Shown: one piece after another, positions 16,279-27,756 of the stretch
Layout: every line of letters begins with the position of its first letter
How positions within the stretch are numbered: position 1 is the first letter of the stretch
Assembly (NCBI GenBank): GCA_937995515.1
Contig: CALKJZ010000016.1
Location: forward strand, 1-64,000
Length of the DNA stretch: 64,000 nucleotides
Origin: an uncultured Sphingomonadaceae bacterium
GTDB lineage: Bacteria > Pseudomonadota > Alphaproteobacteria > Sphingomonadales > Sphingomonadaceae
Direction of reading: 5' to 3'
Position numbers and translations under genes: made by a program
Notes under the pieces: model-generated
Database searches by the model: none
Seen by the model: only the letters and a program-made list of their open reading frames with translations
Told to the model about the DNA's origin: nothing

Positions 16279-17760
16279 ATGACGGAGCAGCGGGCAGGGG
16301 CGCGGGCCGGCAATGTGCCGGAGCTTTCGGTCTCCGATCTCGCGCGCGCCCTCAGGCGGACGGTGGAGGCGGCCTTCGACCGGGTGCGGGTGCGCGGCGA
16401 GATCTCGGGCTTCAAGCGCCATTCCTCAGGGCATCTCTACTTCGCACTCAAGGATGCCGACGCGGTCCTCGATGCGGTGATGTGGCGGGGCGTGGCGGCC
16501 GGCCTCGCCTTCCGCCCCGAGGACGGGCTGGAGGTGGTGGCGACCGGGCGCATCACCACCTATCCGGGCCGCTCGAAATACCAGATCGTCGTCGAGCGGA
16601 TGGAGCCGGCGGGCGAGGGCGCGCTTCTTGCGCAGATCGAGGAGCGCAAGCGGCGGCTGGCGGCCGAGGGCCTGTTTGCCGAGGCGCGCAAGCGGCCGCT
16701 CCCGTTTCTGCCGCGGCGGATCGGGATCGTGACCTCGCCCACGGGCGCGGTCATCCGCGACATTCTCCACCGGCTTTCCGACCGGTTTCCGCGCGAGGTG
16801 CTGCTGTGGCCGGTGGCGGTGCAGGGGCCTGATGCCGCCGCGCAGGTGGCAGCTGCGATTGCCGGGTTCAACGCCATGCCGCCAGGCGCCCGGCCCGACC
16901 TTCTGATCGTGGCACGCGGGGGCGGCTCGATCGAGGACCTGATGGCGTTCAACGAGGAGCCGGTGGTGCGCGCGGCTGCGGCCAGCCGGATCCCGCTGGT
17001 TTCGGCGGTGGGGCACGAGACCGACACGACGCTCATCGACCTCGCGGCCGACCGGCGCGCGCCCACGCCGACGGCTGCAGCCGAGATGGCCGTGCCCGTG
17101 CGGGTGGAGCTCGAGGCACAGCTCGCCGGGCTTGCGGCCCGGCTGGGCCGCGCGGAGCGGCGGGCACGCATGCAGGCCCGCGAGCGGCTGCAATCGCTTG
17201 CGGCCCGGATGCCGCGCCCGGCCACGCTCATGGCGCTCGCACGCCAGCGGCTCGACGATGCGGGCGACCGGCTGCCCGGCGCGCTCGGCAACCTCGTGGC
17301 CCGGCAGCGCGGGCGGCTGCAGGCAATCGCCGGGCGCCATCGGGCGCGGCTGCTGGAGGAGGCGCTGGCGCGCCGCCGGGCCCGCCTCGTGCGGCCGGAG
17401 GCAAGCCCGAGCCCGGCGCTGCTCATGGCGCGCGTGGCAGCCGCGCGCGCCCGGGTGGAGGCGACATGGCGGATGCTTGAGACCCTCTCGCCGCAGGCGA
17501 CGCTGGGACGCGGCTATGCGCTGGTGCTCGATCGCAACGGCCGGCTGCTGCGCACCGCGCCGGCCGTGCGGGCCGCGGGCGCCATCCGGCTGCGCATGGC
17601 CGATGGCGAGATACCGGCCACCGTGCGCACGGGTGCGCGCGGAGCCGGGCAGGCGCCCGCGGCCGGGCGCCGAGGGCAGGCGCCCGGGGACGCGGGCCGG
17701 GATGTGGGTGGGGACGCGGGCCGGGACGCGGGCGGGGACGGTCAGGGTGACCTGTTCTGA
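16279..17760 (+). CDS. xseA: Exodeoxyribonuclease VII large subunit
   Basis: 493-residue large subunit of the single-strand-specific nuclease. An N-terminal OB fold (about 12-105, with VRVRGEISGFKRHSSGHLYF) is followed by the catalytic domain with LIVARGGGSIEDLMAFNEE and SAVGHETDTTLIDLAADRRAPTP patterns, a long coiled coil (about 285-400) and the LSPQATLGRGYAL motif. The C-terminal tail (from about 450) is a low-complexity Gly/Asp/Arg run made of 12-base repeats. ATG at 16279 was preferred over one 45 bases upstream. xseB is not in the window. Confidence 0.95.
   Translation: MTEQRAGARAGNVPELSVSDLARALRRTVEAAFDRVRVRGEISGFKRHSSGHLYFALKDADAVLDAVMWRGVAAGLAFRPEDGLEVVATGRITTYPGRSKYQIVVERMEPAGEGALLAQIEERKRRLAAEGLFAEARKRPLPFLPRRIGIVTSPTGAVIRDILHRLSDRFPREVLLWPVAVQGPDAAAQVAAAIAGFNAMPPGARPDLLIVARGGGSIEDLMAFNEEPVVRAAAASRIPLVSAVGHETDTTLIDLAADRRAPTPTAAAEMAVPVRVELEAQLAGLAARLGRAERRARMQARERLQSLAARMPRPATLMALARQRLDDAGDRLPGALGNLVARQRGRLQAIAGRHRARLLEEALARRRARLVRPEASPSPALLMARVAAARARVEATWRMLETLSPQATLGRGYALVLDRNGRLLRTAPAVRAAGAIRLRMADGEIPATVRTGARGAGQAPAAGRRGQAPGDAGRDVGGDAGRDAGGDGQGDLF
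17689..17739 (+). repeat. 12-base tandem repeats inside the 3' end of xseA
   Basis: Four units related to GACGCGGGCCGG follow one another in frame, encoding DAGR, DVGG, DAGR and DAGG, then the start of a fifth. They extend the C terminus of XseA with an acidic-glycine tail just before the final QGDLF. Confidence 0.75.
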
Positions 17761-17781
17761 CAACTGCGCTAGGATGGGCCC

Positions 17782-18000
17782 ATGCTGAACATGACTGGCG
17801 GGCGGCTGGCCCGCGTTCGCTATCTTCCGGGATCGATGAAGGTGCTGGCGCCGGGGGACCATGTGCGGTGCGCAGTGACCGGCCGAGCCATTCCGCTCAA
17901 CGAGCTGCGCTACTGGAGCCACGAGCTGCAGGAGGCCTATGCCGATGCGGTGGTTGCAGTCAGGCGGTATGGCGAGGCGCGCAAGGCCGGGCTCATCTGA
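17782..18000 (+). CDS. DUF2093 family small protein
   Basis: 72-residue protein with the DUF2093 pattern: RVRYLPGSMKVLAPGDHVRCAV, then TGRAIPLNELRYWSHELQEAYA. It is soluble in appearance, with a single Cys in VRCAVTG. The family has no known function and is common just after xseA in sphingomonads. It lies 21 bases after the xseA stop, so co-transcription is likely. Confidence 0.85.
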   Translation: MLNMTGGRLARVRYLPGSMKVLAPGDHVRCAVTGRAIPLNELRYWSHELQEAYADAVVAVRRYGEARKAGLI

Positions 18001-18348
18001 CGCGCTGATCTGCGGCGGCGCCGCGCGCCGGTCGCGGCTGCGGCGGGTTTGCGCCCGGTCTCGAGGTGTCAGGACCGGCGGGGCGATGTGGCCCCGCGCG
18101 CCCGGCGGCCGCTCGGCCGACTGTTGCAGCCCAGCCACAGCCCGGCGCTTCTCTCGGGGCGGCGTGTGTCGGTCGCTTTACACGGGCGTGACGATTTGGT
18201 GAGAAGCCGCATCTTGTCCGGGGGTCGGCAGGGCGTGCGCCGGCAAGGCATGCATGTTCCGCTCCCGAAAGGCGAAGGAAATGCGCCGCCGATGGGATGC
18301 CGGGAGGGACCCCGGTTCGTTCGGCGCCAGCGAAGAAAGGATTCTCGC
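18001..18348. other. Noncoding leader upstream of the first TonB-dependent receptor
   Basis: The 348 bases hold no convincing gene on either strand. Just before the receptor start is a good ribosome binding site (AAGAAAGGA, about 18334-18342). I found no recognisable Fur, Zur or cobalamin-riboswitch pattern by eye. The receptor promoter is expected here. Confidence 0.6.
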
Positions 18349-21273
18349 GTGATCGACATCGAGGCACAGGCCCGTGCCCTGCTCAAATGTTCGGCTGCCA
18401 CGGCAGCCCTTGGTCTTGGCATCTTGGCCGCGCCCTCGGCGGCGCAGACGGCCGAGGCCGACGCCGCCTCGAGCGAGTTCATCGTGGTGACCGGCTCGCG
18501 GATCGCGCGGCCGAACATCGAGGGGGCAACGCCTGTCGCGGTGCTCTCGCAGGAGGAGTTCCGGCTGCGCGGCGCGGTCAATGTCGAGGAACTGCTGTTC
18601 GACACGCCGCAGGTGACGCCGAGCCTTGGCGGCAACTCCAACAACCCGGGCAATGGCGCCTCGCTTCTCGACCTGCGCGGCCTGGGCGCCAACCGCACGC
18701 TCATCCTCGTGAACGGCCGCCGCTGGATCAGCTCCGGCCCCGGCCAGCAGGTGGACATCAACACGATCCCGGTGGCCCTCATCCAGCGTACCGAGATCCT
18801 GACCGGCGGCCGCTCGTCGGTCTATGGCTCGGATGCCGTTGCCGGTGTCGTCAACTTCATTACCCGCTCCGACTTCGAGGGCGTGGCGGCCGATGCGGGC
18901 TATCGCATCACCACCCGCGGTGATGGGGGCACGTTTGACGCCAACCTTGCCATCGGCGCGAACGTGGCCGACGGCCGGGGCAATGTGTCGCTGTTCGTCG
19001 GCTATACCGACCGCAATCCCATCCTGCAGGGTGCGCGCGACTTCTCGCGGCGCTCGATCCTCGATGATGGCGAGGGCGGGTTCTTCTTCGGCGGTTCGGG
19101 TGCGGTGGAACCGGGCCGGCTGGTGGTCGGCGGCTTCCAGACCGGCAATCCGAACACCAACAACTGGAACATCCCGCGCCCGGCGCCGTTGGCTGCGGAC
19201 AACCTCTTCCTCTCGAACGGCGGGGTCCGTCCGTTCAACTTCCTGCAGGACCAGTATAATTATGCGCCGGTCAACTATCTGCAGCTGCCGCAGACCCGGT
19301 GGCTCGCCGGCGCCTTCGCCAACTTCGAGGTCAGCCGGAACCTCGATGTCTATGGCGAGGTGGTCTACACCAACAACCGGACGGTGTCGCAGCTGGCGCC
19401 GACGCCGATCACCGGCAACTCGAAGATCCCCATCAACAGCCCGTTCCTCGCCCCCGAGGTGCGGGCGGCGTTTGCAGCGATGGATGCGAACCAGGCCCGC
19501 TGCATCAACCTGCCGGCTGCGACCGGGCAATCGCCCGACTGCCCGAACGACGGCTTCATCACCGGCAACCTGCTGCGCCGGATGACCGAGGTCGGCCCGC
19601 GGATCTCTGACCGCGAGCGCCAGGCCTTCCGGGTGCTGGCCGGGGTTCGCGGGGAGATCACCGGCGACTGGAACTACGACGTCTACTACAGCTACGGCCG
19701 GACGACCGACAACGAGAACCAGTTCGGCAACGTCTCGCGCAGCCGCTACAATTTCGCGCTTGCCGGCTGCCCGGCGGGCGCGCCGGCGGGCTGCACGCCG
19801 ATCAACGTCTTCGGCGCCGGCAACATCAGCGAGGCTGCGGCGCGCTATGTGCGGGTCGACACCAAGAACACCAACACCATCACCGAGCAGGTGCTGAACG
19901 GCAGCGTCACCAACGGGAACGTCTTCGACCTCGGCCTCGGCGGTGGCCCGGCCGGTGTCGCGCTCGGTGCCGAGAAGCGCTGGGTGGAAGGCGAGTTCCG
20001 GCCCGACTTTGTGCTGGCCTCGGGCGACGTGGTCGGCTTCAACGCCGGCCAGCAGACCGTGGGCGGCTATGATGTGGCCGAGGTGTTCGGCGAGATCAAT
20101 CTTCCGATCGCCGGCGACAGGCCCTTCTTCCACCGGCTCGAGGTGAATGGCGCGGTCCGCTATTCGGACTACTCGGGGGCGACGGGCGGCGTGTTCACCT
20201 GGGGTGCACAGGGCATCTGGGCGCCGATCCGTGACGTGAGCCTGCGCGGCAGCTACCAGCGGGCGATCCGCGCGCCGACGGTCAACAACCTGTTCCTCGG
20301 CCAGTCCGAGGGTTTCCCCGGGTTCTCGGACTATTGTCGGACCCCGGATGCGGCGACCAACGCCACGCTGCGCCAGTCGTGCATCAACACGGGCGTTCCT
20401 GCCGCCCTCGTTGGCACGCCCTTTGGCTCGGGCAACACGCAGATCCGCGCGATCTTCGGCGGCAACCCGAACACCACCGAGGAGACGGCCGACACCTGGA
20501 CCGTCGGCGTGGTGCTCACCCCGACCTTCGCGCCGGGGCTCACCATCACGGTCGACTATTACGACATCGAGATCAAGGACGCGATTCTCGGTGGCGGCCC
20601 GGGTGTGACGAACACGCGGGATGCCTGCTATGGCACGCCGGCCAATGGGTACCAGCCGTTCGACACGAGCTTCTGCGCGCTGCTTCCCCGCAACCAGTTC
20701 ACCTTCGACATCGATGGTGCGATCAACACGGTTGTGAACGCAGGCTTTGTGAAGACGCGGGGCGTCGACTTCGAGCTCTCCTATGGCGTGCCGGTGGGCT
20801 TTGGCCTGTTCGGCTCGGATGACAGCCGCCTGCAGTTCCGGGTGGCCGGCAACCACCTGCTGCAGTGGGACATCAACTCGATTGCGGCCATTCCCGACCT
20901 GCTGACCGAGTGCGCAGGGCTGTTCGGCCTCGACTGCGGCGCGAGCTATCCGAAGTGGAAGATCATCGGCGCCGTCGGCTGGTCGACCGGGCCCGCGCTC
21001 TTCAACCTGCGCGTGAACTACAAGAGCGGAATGAAGGATGACGGGGCGCTGGGCTTCACGCCGTGGAAGCCGCGGATCAAGGACTATGCGACGGCCGACT
21101 TCTCGGCGGCCTTCGACGTCGACCGCAACTTCAATATCTCGTTCGGCATCCTGAACCTGACGGACCGCAAGCCGCCGATCCTTGGCGACAACGACGAGCA
21201 GGCCAATACCTACCCGTCGGACTATGATGTGCTGGGACGGCGCCTGTTCATCCGGGCGGGCGTGCGGTTCTGA
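18349..21273 (+). CDS. TonB-dependent outer-membrane receptor (first)
   Basis: 974-residue receptor. The N-terminal signal peptide (ALLKCSAATAALGLGILAAPSAAQ) is followed by a TonB-box-like EFIVVTGSRIARPN, a plug domain (about 50-170, with LDLRGLGANRTLILVNGRR and SSVYGSDAVAGVVNFITR) and a large beta barrel. It ends in the outer-membrane signature with terminal Phe (FIRAGVRF). The start is GTG at 18349, supported by AAGAAAGGA eight bases upstream; upstream ATG codons would place the signal peptide internally. The ligand is unknown; the type (long, Asn/Gly-rich loops) is common in sphingomonads. Confidence 0.93.
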   Translation: MIDIEAQARALLKCSAATAALGLGILAAPSAAQTAEADAASSEFIVVTGSRIARPNIEGATPVAVLSQEEFRLRGAVNVEELLFDTPQVTPSLGGNSNNPGNGASLLDLRGLGANRTLILVNGRRWISSGPGQQVDINTIPVALIQRTEILTGGRSSVYGSDAVAGVVNFITRSDFEGVAADAGYRITTRGDGGTFDANLAIGANVADGRGNVSLFVGYTDRNPILQGARDFSRRSILDDGEGGFFFGGSGAVEPGRLVVGGFQTGNPNTNNWNIPRPAPLAADNLFLSNGGVRPFNFLQDQYNYAPVNYLQLPQTRWLAGAFANFEVSRNLDVYGEVVYTNNRTVSQLAPTPITGNSKIPINSPFLAPEVRAAFAAMDANQARCINLPAATGQSPDCPNDGFITGNLLRRMTEVGPRISDRERQAFRVLAGVRGEITGDWNYDVYYSYGRTTDNENQFGNVSRSRYNFALAGCPAGAPAGCTPINVFGAGNISEAAARYVRVDTKNTNTITEQVLNGSVTNGNVFDLGLGGGPAGVALGAEKRWVEGEFRPDFVLASGDVVGFNAGQQTVGGYDVAEVFGEINLPIAGDRPFFHRLEVNGAVRYSDYSGATGGVFTWGAQGIWAPIRDVSLRGSYQRAIRAPTVNNLFLGQSEGFPGFSDYCRTPDAATNATLRQSCINTGVPAALVGTPFGSGNTQIRAIFGGNPNTTEETADTWTVGVVLTPTFAPGLTITVDYYDIEIKDAILGGGPGVTNTRDACYGTPANGYQPFDTSFCALLPRNQFTFDIDGAINTVVNAGFVKTRGVDFELSYGVPVGFGLFGSDDSRLQFRVAGNHLLQWDINSIAAIPDLLTECAGLFGLDCGASYPKWKIIGAVGWSTGPALFNLRVNYKSGMKDDGALGFTPWKPRIKDYATADFSAAFDVDRNFNISFGILNLTDRKPPILGDNDEQANTYPSDYDVLGRRLFIRAGVRF

Positions 21274-21284
21274 GCCGGACCGGC

Positions 21285-21320
21285 ATTCAAGACCTCATTC
21301 AAGACCTCATTCAAGACCTC
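21285..21320 (+). repeat. Three tandem copies of a 12-base unit
   Basis: The unit ATTCAAGACCTC is repeated three times without change directly after the receptor stop and just before its terminator. Confidence 0.9.
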
Positions 21321-21322
21321 CA

Positions 21323-21355
21323 GGGCGGCAGGGCATCCTGCCGCCCTTTCTTTTT
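21323..21355 (+). terminator. Rho-independent terminator of the receptor gene
   Basis: A perfect 10-base stem, GGGCGGCAGG / CCTGCCGCCC, with loop GCAT is followed by TTTCTTTTT. It lies 50 bases after the receptor stop. Confidence 0.92.
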
Positions 21356-21359
21356 ACCT

Positions 21360-21391
21360 CGGCGGCAGGGCATCCTGCCGCCGTTTCTTTT
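21360..21391 (+). terminator. Second, near-identical tandem terminator
   Basis: A 10-base stem, CGGCGGCAGG / CCTGCCGCCG, with the same GCAT loop is followed by TTTCTTTT. It repeats the first terminator almost exactly and ends at the stop codon of the leftward TPR gene. The T-runs are on the plus strand only, so both serve the receptor transcript. Confidence 0.88.
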
Positions 21392-23222
21392 CACGGCGGC
21401 GGCAGGCGGCCGGAGGCCCTCCCTTGGGGCGTGGCGGGGCCTGGCACCACGTCGAAGGCGACCGTCATCCGTTCGCCCCTGGCAAAGGGCCGGGTGCCGT
21501 GCCAGAGCCAGGAGGGAAAGAGCGCAAGAAGCCCCGGCGCCGGGGCGATCCGGTCGAGCGGCGCGAGGCCGGTTGCAAGCTCGGCCGGCGGCTCGCCCAG
21601 GACGAGCTGGCCCTCTTCGCCGACGAGCTCGGGCAGGGCGAGGTAGCAGGCCGATGACAGCCAGCCCTCGGGATGGACATGGGCGACATGGAAGCCCGCT
21701 CCGGCGAGCCGCACGGACCATGAGCCGGTAAAGCGCCACGCCGCGCGCGCCGGTGCGCTGGCCGCCAGCGTGGGATGCCCCTCGAGGGGCGGCGGCAGCG
21801 CTGCCACATGGGCCGAGACGGCCTCGGCGACGGCGGCGACGAGGCGGCGGATGGGCGGGTCCGCGCGCCAGAACAGTGTGCCCTCGGTCTGCGTGCCGCC
21901 GCGCAGCGACTGGTCGAGCGGATGGCTGCGGCGCACGTGAAGCCCGCGCACATGGGCCGCAATCGCGGCAAGCTCGCTCGCGCCGAGGCCGAGCGGGCGG
22001 GCGCCCCAGAGGCCCTCGTGCCCGGCAAGCCAGCCGTGCCGCGGGTCTCCTTCGAGGCGCCAGGCGGTTTCGCTGAGCGCCCAGAGCCCCTGGTCGTGCG
22101 CGAGCGCCGGCGCTGCGCTGCGTGCAGTCTCGATCAGGGCGGCCGCGCGGGCAGGTTCGCCGAGCCGGATGGCAATCCGCGCTGCGGTGCGGACGGCGGC
22201 CTCGGTGGGTGGCAGCGCCTCGGCGCGATCGAGGAAGGCGCGCGCCTCCTCGGGCGCGCCGGCCCGCAGCGCGAACTCGGCCTCGGCCACCTCGAGGATG
22301 GCTGCCCCGGGCAGGTGGCGGCGCGCCTCGGCGACCCGCCTCCGCACGGCGTCGGCTGGAAGGGCTGCGCCCTCGAGCTGGATGAGGCCGAGCCAGAGGT
22401 CGAGCTCCTCGGGGTGGGCCCGCGCGGCCGCCTCGAGCCCGGCGAAGGCGCCCGGCCCCTCGCCCAGCTCGAAGCGCGCCTTGGCGAGCGCCTGCTGGCC
22501 TTCCGCCCAGAGCGGATCGTCGGCGACCGCGGCTTCGAGCGGCCCCAGCGCTGCGCTGTCGCCCGCGGCGATCCGGGCGGCGGTCTCGTGGAGGAGGAGC
22601 TCGCGATCCGCGGGTGCGGCGTCGCGCGCGGCGCGGAACCGCGCCACCTCATCGGGCAAGCCGAGCTCGGCGGACACGAGCGCGCGCGCGGCAAGCGCCC
22701 GGGGCGCGGCGGGGCTGAGCGCCAGCGCCCGGTCGAGCGCCTCGGCCGCCGCCTCGCGCTCGCCGAGATCGCGCAGCAGGCTGCCGAGCGCCGACCAGGC
22801 GCGCGCGAGCCCCGGGTTCAGCCGGACGGCGGTTTCGAGCGCGCGCCGCGCGGTTGCGGCGTCGCCCGCGCGGTGGGCGGCGATGCCGAGGTTGGCGTGC
22901 GCATCGGCAAAGCCCGGGTGGAGCGCGATGGCCCGGGCATAGGCTCGGCGCGCGCCTTCCCAGTCGCCCTCGCTGTCGAGAAAATTGCCGTGATTGTTGT
23001 GAAGGTTCGGGTCGTTGGGGGCGAGGGCGAGGGCGGCCTCGAACGCCGCGCGGGCGGCAGCGGCATTGCCGGCCCTCCGCTCGACAAGCGCCAGCAGGTG
23101 CCGCGCGGCCCCGCGCGCCGCGGGCGCGGCGGCTTCCACGGCTGCAATCCGGGCCCGCGCCTCGTCGAGCCGGCCGGCCTGCATCGCCTGGTGGGCGCGC
23201 TGCAGCGCGGCGGCCGGGTCGG

Positions 23223-23226
<4 letters not shown>
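21391..23226 (-). CDS. TPR-repeat protein with C-terminal putative 2OG-Fe(II) oxygenase domain
   Basis: 611-residue protein. Roughly the first 400 residues are tetratricopeptide repeats, clearest at [23 protein letters not shown] and following units. The last 190 residues resemble the putative 2OG-Fe(II) oxygenase family: [11 protein letters not shown], then [34 protein letters not shown] and [12 protein letters not shown], in which His/Asp-like metal ligands and a distal His and Arg can be seen. Start GTG at 23226 overlaps the clpB stop (GTGA). A protein-binding and hydroxylating role is inferred only. Confidence 0.85.
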
Positions 23227-25796
<2,570 letters not shown>

Positions 25797-25834
25797 GGGC
25801 GTGCCCCCGTCAGGATAGGGATTGGCTTTTGCCG

Positions 25835-25864
25835 CCATATGGTGTTGCCGAAATGCAACACAAG
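25835..25864 (-). promoter_or_regulatory. RpoH-type heat-shock promoter of clpB with an embedded inverted repeat
   Basis: Read leftward, a CTTG (-35) is separated by 18 bases from CCATATGG (-10), which agrees with the alphaproteobacterial sigma-32 pattern. Within the spacer lies the inverted repeat GTGTTGC-N6-GCAACAC (25842-25861), a possible operator. The predicted transcript start lies about 25-35 bases upstream of the chosen clpB ATG. Confidence 0.65.
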
Positions 25865-25919
25865 GGGCGCGCGTGGCTGGTCATTGGGGCCGGCCATGGG
25901 AGCCGGTCACGGAGGCCTG

Positions 25920-26384
25920 TCAACGCACCGGGCCTGGCATGGTGTGGCTGGCGAGGCGGCCGAACAGCCAGCCGCCTGCCGCGCCCCCGAGGCTGATGGC
26001 GACAAAGCCGGCCGCGGTGCGTGCGCCTGCAAGCGGGGTGAAGCCGAAGGCGACCTCCATGAGCCAGAGCGCGGCGGCAAGTGCGGCCCAGCCGGCCAGC
26101 GGCCAGGCGATGGCTGCAAGCCGCGGCACCGCGCGCAGGATGAGCCCGGCGACGAGGAAGCCGAGAAGGAGGGCCACGAGGATGACCGCGCCGAGGGCCG
26201 GGGCGAGACCCCCGAGGTCGCGGCCCATGGTGGCAAGCGCGGTGCCGGGCGGGATTCGCGCGCCCACCTCGCGCAGCGCCTGCTGCACGAACAACGAGTG
26301 CGCCGCGCTTGCAATGACGAGGGCAAGGGCGGCCGCTGCCAGCAGCGCTCCGGAACGGCGCAGCCATGCGCCCCATCGATTCAC
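25920..26384 (-). CDS. Hypothetical four-helix membrane protein
   Basis: 154-residue protein that I do not recognise. Hydrophobic segments lie at about 12-30, 62-85, 90-108 and 120-142, so four membrane helices are likely, with a periplasmic loop (about 32-58, IPPGTALATMGRDLGG) between the first two. No catalytic motif is visible. The gene stands alone, leftward, between clpB and a block of repeats. Codon usage looks like that of its neighbours, so it is probably real. Confidence 0.65.
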   Translation of the reverse strand: MNRWGAWLRRSGALLAAAALALVIASAAHSLFVQQALREVGARIPPGTALATMGRDLGGLAPALGAVILVALLLGFLVAGLILRAVPRLAAIAWPLAGWAALAAALWLMEVAFGFTPLAGARTAAGFVAISLGGAAGGWLFGRLASHTMPGPVR

Positions 26385-26460
26385 GGCCCTTCTCCTTTCT
26401 GGCCACGCCCTTTACGAAGCGGGACCCCCACCCGGCAAGGCGGCTTGGCGCGGGCGCGTT

Positions 26461-26638
26461 GGGGGGAAGGAGGCGGTGGGGCATGAGGAGGCAGGCCCGG
26501 CCGGGCGGCAGGGCCCGGGCGTGTGGGGGGGAAGGCGATTGATGTCGGCAATCTGCAGATCGAGCCGGGCAGGGCCCGGGCGTGTGGGGGGAAGGAGGCG
26601 ATGGGGCATGAGGCGGCAGGCCCTGCCGGGCGGCAGGG
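26461..26638. repeat. 53-base direct repeat that duplicates a ribosome site and start codon
   Basis: Copy A (26461-26513) and copy B (26586-26638) agree in 50 of 53 positions. Each holds GGGGGGAAGGAGG, then GCATGAGG. Copy B is the actual ribosome binding site and ATG of the sugar dehydrogenase gene. A shorter segment, GCAGGGCCCGGGCGTGTGGG, is also present twice in the block (26508 and 26569). Confidence 0.8.
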
Positions 26639-27756
26639 CGCCGATGGCTGCAATCCTCGGGCTGCTCGCGGCTTTGGCGCCTGCGGTGCCGGCTGCGGCG
26701 AACCCCTTGCCCGCGCCGCGGCTTGCGGTCGAGGTGGTGGCGCGCGGGCTCGCGCACCCGTGGAGCCTTGCCTTCCTGCCCGACGGGGGCGTGCTGGTCA
26801 CCGAGCGGCCCGGGCGGCTGAAGCTCCTCAAGGATGGCAGGCTGCGGGAGATTTCCGGGGTGCCGCCGGTGCTGGCGCAGGGCCAGGGAGGGCTCTTCGA
26901 CGTGGCCCTGCACCCGGACTTCGCCGTCAATCGGCTGGTCTACCTGGCCTATGCCGCGGGCGACGTGCGCGCCAACGGCACGCGGGTGGCCCAGGCGCGG
27001 CTGGAGGGCGAGCGGCTGGTGGATCTCCGCATCATCTGGAGTGCGGTTCCGGCCAAGCGCGGCAGCGTGCACTTCGGTGGCCGCATGGCCTTTCTGCCCG
27101 ACGGCAGCCTGCTGGTGACAACGGGCGACGGGTTCGACCGGCGGGAGGATGCGCAGCGGCTTTCGAGCCCGCTCGGCAAGATCATGCGGCTGGCCGACAA
27201 TGGCGCGGCACCCGCCGACAATCCGTTTGCCGACCGCGCGCGCGCCCTGCCGACCATCTGGTCGCTGGGCCACCGCAATCCGCAGGGGCTTGCCTTCGAT
27301 CCCGTCCGCCGCGCGGTGTTCGCGCATGAGCATGGGCCGCGCGGCGGCGACGAGGTGAACCGGATCGAGGCCGGTGGCAATTTCGGCTGGCCTGTCGCCA
27401 CCCACGGCCGCGACTATTCGGGGGCCACCGTCTCGCCCTTTTCGTCCTATCCCGGCATGATCGATCCGCTGCACGTGTGGACCCCCTCGATCGCGCCGTC
27501 GGGGCTTGCGGTCTACCGCGGGGCGATGTTCCCGGAATGGAACGGCGACCTGCTGGTGGGCGGGCTCGTGAGCCGCGACGTGCGGCGGCTGCGCCTGACG
27601 GCCGACGGGCGCCGGATCGTGGCGGAGGAATCGCTGCTGCGCGGGCGGCGGCAGCGGATCCGCGAGGTGCGCGTGGCGCCCGACGGCGCGGTGTGGCTGA
27701 CGGTCGATTCGCCGCGCGGCGAGGTGCTGCGGGTCAGCCGCGCGCCCGGGGGATGA
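26608..27756 (+). CDS. PQQ-dependent sugar dehydrogenase family protein (Asd/YliI type), exported
   Basis: 382-residue six-bladed propeller of the soluble aldose sugar dehydrogenase group. A signal peptide (AAILGLLAALAPAVPAAA) starts it. Family motifs include HPWSLAFLPDG, VTERPGRL, GGLFDVALHPDF, LPTIWSLGHRNPQGLAFDP and HEHGPRGGDEVNRIEAG followed by NFGWP, where PQQ and calcium bind in relatives. The substrate is unknown and no pqq synthesis genes are present in the window. ATG at 26608 has AAGGAGG nine bases before it. An ATG at 26644 is possible. The 3' end overlaps the convergent tetR gene by 23 bases. Confidence 0.88.
   Translation: MRRQALPGGRAPMAAILGLLAALAPAVPAAANPLPAPRLAVEVVARGLAHPWSLAFLPDGGVLVTERPGRLKLLKDGRLREISGVPPVLAQGQGGLFDVALHPDFAVNRLVYLAYAAGDVRANGTRVAQARLEGERLVDLRIIWSAVPAKRGSVHFGGRMAFLPDGSLLVTTGDGFDRREDAQRLSSPLGKIMRLADNGAAPADNPFADRARALPTIWSLGHRNPQGLAFDPVRRAVFAHEHGPRGGDEVNRIEAGGNFGWPVATHGRDYSGATVSPFSSYPGMIDPLHVWTPSIAPSGLAVYRGAMFPEWNGDLLVGGLVSRDVRRLRLTADGRRIVAEESLLRGRRQRIREVRVAPDGAVWLTVDSPRGEVLRVSRAPGG

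Noticed and set aside
18001-18348. Cobalamin riboswitch or Fur box upstream of the first TonB receptor
   Set aside because: I looked for the B12-box and for Fur-like palindromes and saw no match by eye.
26461-26638. CRISPR array or mobile-element ends
   Set aside because: There are only two main copies with uneven spacing, no regular spacers, no terminal inverted repeats and no transposase or cas gene nearby.
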